From Lutibacter sp. HS1-25 (GTDB lineage Bacteria > Bacteroidota > Bacteroidia > Flavobacteriales > Flavobacteriaceae), in contig NZ_RHLN01000009.1 in NCBI RefSeq assembly GCF_004121075.1, positions 1 through 64,000 of the forward strand: DNA of 64,000 bases. The letters run 5' to 3'. Below are positions 60,473 to 64,000 of this stretch, piece after piece. The notes under the pieces were generated by a model that was not told the origin of the DNA, did no database searches, and saw nothing but the letters and a program-made list of their open reading frames with translations. A program made the translations under genes and the position numbers. Position 1 is the stretch's first letter; each line of letters begins with the position of its first letter.

Positions 60473-61909
60473 ATGGCATTAAATAGAAAACGCACAAAAA
60501 TAGTTGCAACACTTGGACCTGCAACCGACACAAAAGAAACCATTGAAACAATGATGGATTGTGGTGTAAACGTTTTTAGAATTAACTTTTCACACGCTGA
60601 TTATTCGGAAGTTGAAAAACGTGTAAATATCATTAGAAACGCAAACAAAGAAAAAAACTTTCACGTAGCAATTTTAGCAGACTTACAAGGTCCTAAATTA
60701 CGTGTTGGTGTAATGGCTGAAGACGTAATTTTAAACGTTGGAGACACTTTTACTTTTACAACAAACAAATGTGAAGGTACGCAAGAATTGGCTTATATGA
60801 CTTACCAAAACTTCCCAATGGATGTTCAAGTTGGTGAGCATATTTTAGTTGACGATGGTAAATTGCTTTTTGAAGTAACTGCAACAGACAGAGACTCTAA
60901 AGTAACTACAAAAGTATTGCGTGGTGGACCTTTAAGATCTAAAAAAGGGGTTAACTTACCAAATACTAAAATTTCATTACCTGCTTTAACTGAAAAAGAT
61001 AAAGAAGATGCTGAATTTGCAATTAAATTAGAAGTAGACTGGATTGCTTTATCATTTGTTAGAACTGCTGAAGATTTAACTGAATTAAGAGATTTTATTG
61101 ATGCTCGTACTGATTATAAAATTCCAATCGTTGCAAAAATAGAAAAGCCAGAAGCAATTAAAAATATTGATGAAATTACAGCTCATTGTGATGCTTTAAT
61201 GTGTGCTCGTGGAGATCTTGGTGTTGAAGTTCCTATGGAAACTGTGCCATTATTACAAAAGAACTTGGTATTAAAAGCTAAAAAAGCGCATATTCCAATT
61301 ATTATTGCTACACAAATGATGGAAACTATGATTACAAATCAGGTTCCAACAAGAGCAGAAGTAAACGACGTTGCAAACTCTATTATGGATGGTGCTGATG
61401 CTGTGATGCTTTCTGGAGAAACTGCTATGGGAGATTATCCTGTTGAAGTAATTAAACAAATGAGAAGAATTATTGAAAGTGTTGAAAATTCTCCATTAAT
61501 TTCTCCTCCAAGTGAATTTATTCAAGATCGTAGCGATGACCGTTTTATTTCTAAAACACTTTGTCATCAATCTGCTTTATTAGCTAAAAATATTGGTGCA
61601 GAAGTAATTACTACTTTAACTGCAACTGGATTTACAGCTTTCCATATTTCATCTTGGAGACCACAATCTCATATCTTAGTTTTCTCTTCAAACAGAAGAA
61701 TTTTAGCTATGCTAAACTTACTTTGGGGTGTTAAAGGTGTTTACTATGATAAATTTGTAAGTACAGATCAAACAATTGAAGACATCAATGCATTGGCACA
61801 CGAGCGTGGTTACTTAAAAGAAGGTGATTATGCAATTAACATTACTTCTATGCCTGTAAAAGCAAGAGGTAGAGCTAATACAATTCGTGTTACTCGATTT
61901 GAAAAATAA
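60473..61909 (+). CDS. pyk: Pyruvate kinase
   Basis: It makes pyruvate and ATP from phosphoenolpyruvate in glycolysis. The 478-residue protein has KIVATLGPATDT, FRINFSHADY, ILADLQGPKLRVG, the active-site VDWIALSFVRTAEDL, the catalytic lysine in PIVAKIEKPEAIKNID, MCARGDLGVEVP, and MLSGETAMGDYPVE. Allosteric-domain residues run from about 350. A hairpin terminator follows. Confidence 0.97.
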   Translation: MALNRKRTKIVATLGPATDTKETIETMMDCGVNVFRINFSHADYSEVEKRVNIIRNANKEKNFHVAILADLQGPKLRVGVMAEDVILNVGDTFTFTTNKCEGTQELAYMTYQNFPMDVQVGEHILVDDGKLLFEVTATDRDSKVTTKVLRGGPLRSKKGVNLPNTKISLPALTEKDKEDAEFAIKLEVDWIALSFVRTAEDLTELRDFIDARTDYKIPIVAKIEKPEAIKNIDEITAHCDALMCARGDLGVEVPMETVPLLQKNLVLKAKKAHIPIIIATQMMETMITNQVPTRAEVNDVANSIMDGADAVMLSGETAMGDYPVEVIKQMRRIIESVENSPLISPPSEFIQDRSDDRFISKTLCHQSALLAKNIGAEVITTLTATGFTAFHISSWRPQSHILVFSSNRRILAMLNLLWGVKGVYYDKFVSTDQTIEDINALAHERGYLKEGDYAINITSMPVKARGRANTIRVTRFEK

Positions 61910-61932
61910 TAAATACTATTGTATTTTATAAC

Positions 61933-61970
61933 AAAAGGGATGCTTACTTAAATGTGAGCATCCTTTTTTT
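61933..61970 (+). terminator. Terminator after pyk
   Basis: AAAAGGGATGCTTAC / GTGAGCATCCTTTT pairs with one bulged G and one wobble around TTAAAT and ends in a T run, 23 bases after the stop. Confidence 0.8.
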
Positions 61971-62063
61971 ATTTAGAGCTGTATTGATTTGAATGATGCG
62001 TTTTTTACTTAAAATAATTCATAAATTTTAGCTTACTAAATTTTTATTTTATAAATATAACCC

Positions 62064-62160
62064 GCGTTAGGGATAGCAGCGGCATCCTTTTTTACAATGC
62101 AACGCAGTGAAATTGTAAAAAAGATATAGCGTATAGCCCGACCCCTTGTGGGTAACGCCC
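62064..62160 (+). repeat. Structured intergenic repeat (family 1), copy B
   Basis: GCGTTAGGGATAGCAGCGGC is followed by ATCC, arms TTTTTTACAAT / ATTGTAAAAAA around GCAACGCAGTGAA, AAGATATAGCGTATAGCCCG, and an ACCCC..GGGGT-like hairpin, ending TAACGCCC. GGCGTTA/TAACGCC-type ends can pair. It fills much of the spacer between pyk and the response regulator; the rest of 61971-62248 is AT-rich without other features. Confidence 0.75.
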
Positions 62161-62248
62161 AAATTTACAAAGTGGCAAAAAAATTGTAAGTTGATTGCTT
62201 TTTTAATTTGTAATTGATTATTAATCACTTTTTTTCTTAAAAATTAAC

Positions 62249-62281
62249 ACAATGTAAGGTTAATGTTAGCTTAATGTTATA
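62249..62281. promoter_or_regulatory. PhoB-type triple direct repeat
   Basis: Three 11-bp units share AATGT in register: ACAATGTAAGG, TTAATGTTAGC, TTAATGTTATA. Direct repeats with an 11-bp period are the binding pattern of OmpR/PhoB-family regulators. They sit 38 bases upstream of the -7 box TACTTTTG (62319-62326), consistent with autoregulation. Confidence 0.6.
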
Positions 62282-62318
62282 CTTTTAATGTGTTTAAAAT
62301 ACCGATGCATTTTATGTT

Positions 62319-62326
62319 TACTTTTG
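62319..62326 (+). promoter_or_regulatory. -7 element of the response regulator-kinase operon
   Basis: TACTTTTG matches TAnnTTTG, 22 bases before the ATG. Confidence 0.6.
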
Positions 62327-62348
62327 TGAGTATTTATTAAATTATAGA

Positions 62349-63056
62349 ATGAAAAACGCTGATATTAAAATATTACTTGTTGATGATGAACCAGATATTT
62401 TAGAAATTGTAGGTTACAATTTAAAAAATGAAGGTTATCAAATTACGACTGCAAAAAACGGACTTGAAGCTGTTGAATTGGCAAAAAAAATTGAACCTCA
62501 TTTAATTATTTTAGACATTATGATGCCTGAAATGGATGGGATTGAGGCTTGTGAAAAAATTAGAGCAACTGCTGGTTTAGAAGATGTTATTATTTCGTTT
62601 TTTACCGCACGTAGCGAAGATTACTCACAAGTGGCTGGTTTTAATGTTGGTGCCGATGATTATATTACAAAACCAATTAAGCCAAAAGTATTGGTTAGCA
62701 AGGTAAAAGCTTTACTTAGACGTGTTAAAAATACTGCTGAAACTTCTAATTCAGAATCATCTGAACAGGTAAATGTTGGTGAAATTATTATTGACAGAGA
62801 AGAATATGTAATTATTAAAGATGGCGAAAAGCTTTCTTTACCAAGAAAAGAATTTGAATTATTTTCATTATTGGCTTCAAAACCTGATAAAGTTTTTAAA
62901 CGTGATGATATTTTAGACCAAGTTTGGGGTAATGAAGTTGTGGTTGGTGGTAGAACCATTGATGTTCATATTAGAAAATTGCGTGAAAAAATTGGTGATG
63001 AGTATTTTAAAACTGTTAAAGGCGTAGGGTACAAATTTACTTTAGATGAAGATTAA
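62349..63056 (+). CDS. OmpR/PhoB-family response regulator
   Basis: The 235-residue protein has a receiver domain (1-120) with acidic pocket VDDEPDILEI, phospho-acceptor Asp in LIILDIMMPEMDG, the switch Thr in FFTARSED and Lys in DDYITKPIKP. A C-terminal winged helix (about 140-235) follows: LPRKEFELFSLLASKPDKVFKRDDILDQVWG and VGGRTIDVHIRKLREKIG. It resembles PhoB. The kinase gene overlaps its end by 11 bases, so they form a two-component system, possibly for phosphate limitation. Three 11-bp direct repeats upstream fit self-regulation. Confidence 0.92.
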   Translation: MKNADIKILLVDDEPDILEIVGYNLKNEGYQITTAKNGLEAVELAKKIEPHLIILDIMMPEMDGIEACEKIRATAGLEDVIISFFTARSEDYSQVAGFNVGADDYITKPIKPKVLVSKVKALLRRVKNTAETSNSESSEQVNVGEIIIDREEYVIIKDGEKLSLPRKEFELFSLLASKPDKVFKRDDILDQVWGNEVVVGGRTIDVHIRKLREKIGDEYFKTVKGVGYKFTLDED

Positions 63057-64000
63057 AAAAACATACCAATTTGCATTTTGGACTTCACTTTATATTACAC
63101 TTATTACAAGTATCTTATTTTATTTTAGCATTGCCTATTTGCTAAACAATTGGTTGTACTATTTATATATTGTTTTATTTTGTGTTATTGTTTTTACCGT
63201 TACTTTTTTTGTTACACAATACCGAGTTGAAAAATTTATTTATCCTCGAATTAAAAAAATATTAGAAAGTGTAGCTTTATTTGACTCGACCGACTTATCT
63301 AAAACTCCTATTTCGTCTAATTTTGATGATTTATCTAAAGAGGTTCAAAAGTTTGCAAAAATAAAGCAGCAACAAATTAAAAAATTAACACTTCAAGAAA
63401 ATTATCGCCGAGAATATTTAGGCAATATTTCACACGAATTAAAAACACCTTTATTTACCGTTCAAGGCTATTTACTAACCTTGGAAGATGGTGCTATTGA
63501 CGATAAAAAAATTAGGTATAACTATTTAAAAAGAGCCAATAAAGGCGTTGAACGTTTGATTGCGATTGTAAAAGATTTGGATTTAATTTCGAAATTAGAA
63601 ACAGCCGATTTAAAATTAAACAAACAGTCTTTTAACATTGTTGAATTGATTAAAGATATTTTTGATTTGTTGGAAATGGAAGCGAAAAAGAGAAATATTT
63701 CGTTGCTTTTTGACAAAAATTACGATTTTCCAATTAAAGTTATTGCCGATGAGGAACGCATTGAGCAAGTACTTACCAATTTAATTGTAAACTCTATTAA
63801 ATATGGTAAAATAAATGGAACCACCATTATTAGTATTGAATCTTTTAATACTGAAAAGGTTTTGGTGAAGGTAAAAGACAATGGCGAAGGTATTAAAGAA
63901 GAACATTTAGGTCGTATTTTTGAACGTTTTTACAGAGTAGATCAAAGTAGATCAAGAGATCAAGGAGGTTCTGGCTTGGGACTTTCTATTGTAAAACACA
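63046..64000 (+). CDS. Sensor histidine kinase (PhoR-like), cut by window end
   Basis: The ATG at 63046 lies inside the end of the response regulator gene, and the frame stays open to the window edge (318 codons visible). Two membrane helices occupy residues of about 8-60 (YQFAFWTSLYITLITSILFYF and LYIVLFCVIVFTVTFFVTQ) with almost no periplasmic loop between them, unlike kinases with large sensor domains. Then come a HAMP-like linker and the H-box NISHELKTPLFTVQGY, the N-box VLTNLIVNSIKYG, the G1 box VKDNGEGIKEEH, the F-box RIFERFYRVDQSRSRD, and GGSGLGLSIVKH at the edge. Only the last few residues should be missing. The partner is the regulator at 62349. Confidence 0.92.
   Translation, partial: MKIKKTYQFAFWTSLYITLITSILFYFSIAYLLNNWLYYLYIVLFCVIVFTVTFFVTQYRVEKFIYPRIKKILESVALFDSTDLSKTPISSNFDDLSKEVQKFAKIKQQQIKKLTLQENYRREYLGNISHELKTPLFTVQGYLLTLEDGAIDDKKIRYNYLKRANKGVERLIAIVKDLDLISKLETADLKLNKQSFNIVELIKDIFDLLEMEAKKRNISLLFDKNYDFPIKVIADEERIEQVLTNLIVNSIKYGKINGTTIISIESFNTEKVLVKVKDNGEGIKEEHLGRIFERFYRVDQSRSRDQGGSGLGLSIVKH

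Overview
The window is chromosomal DNA from a low-GC member of the Bacteroidota, almost certainly the family Flavobacteriaceae. The evidence is a protein with a type IX secretion (T9SS) C-terminal sorting domain, IPExxxVDY and DUF4251 family proteins, a Bacteroidota-type three-gene succinate dehydrogenase, promoters that fit the Bacteroidota -7 consensus TAnnTTTG, and the absence of Shine-Dalgarno sequences. The genus cannot be fixed from the sequence alone. Gene content is mostly housekeeping, with accessory material concentrated at about 42.8-56.2 kb.

Layout. 0-1 kb: 3' end of an ISAon1-type transposase, then tRNA-Asn. 1-5.1 kb: 2-oxoglutarate dehydrogenase E1 and E2 (sucA, odhB). 5.4-10 kb: a T9SS cargo protein, an outer-membrane transporter-like protein behind strong palindromic operators, CvpA, a small conserved protein and a TlpA-like thioredoxin. 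10-12.3 kb (minus): a NifX-like protein with a DUF134 regulator, then YraN and an acidic conserved protein. 12.4-17.2 kb: tdk-alr, mscL, a small membrane protein, a PlsC acyltransferase and an acyl-ACP desaturase. 17.4-20.9 kb: sdhCAB. 20.9-28.5 kb (minus): a thiamin operon thiS-thiC-tenI-like-thiD-thiE-thiG-thiH-thiF behind a TPP riboswitch. 28.7-38.4 kb: a methionine-type aminotransferase with an omega-amidase, a ChaN-like protein, an M24 peptidase, a DUF4251 protein, a YiiX-like hydrolase, an alpha/beta hydrolase, an ACT-type protein divergent from aspartate kinase, and thiL. 38.5-54.5 kb: Fe-S assembly genes (HesB/IscA-type, sufB, sufC, sufD, sufS), with about 10 kb between sufD and sufS holding an OmpA protein, a serine hydrolase and a TetR-controlled TolC/HlyD/ABC efflux operon. 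55-57.4 kb: a class A beta-lactamase-type protein, an RNase H and purN. 57.7-61.9 kb: acpP-fabF-rnc-IPExxxVDY-pyk. 62.3-64 kb: a PhoB-like regulator and its kinase, cut by the window end.

How the parts fit together. Central metabolism is represented by sucA/odhB and sdhCAB (TCA cycle) and pyk. Cofactor supply is represented by the thiamin operon, whose product TPP is used by SucA, and by the Suf system, whose clusters are needed by SdhB, ThiC and ThiH. Palindromes of the form TTTAGA-N5-TCTAAA, or close to it, lie near the promoters of the transporter gene, sufS, sdhC and (weakly) the HesB/IscA gene. This suggests, but does not prove, a shared metal-responsive repressor.

I found no CRISPR array, phage, toxin-antitoxin or recognised defence system. 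The least explained material is non-coding: three copies of an approximately 95-140 bp structured intergenic repeat whose hairpin arms differ between copies but stay complementary, a second family of TCGA-flanked hairpin repeats (one copy lies inside a copy of the first family), and a 490 bp mosaic of such elements inside the efflux operon. These are the best candidates for undescribed biology here.
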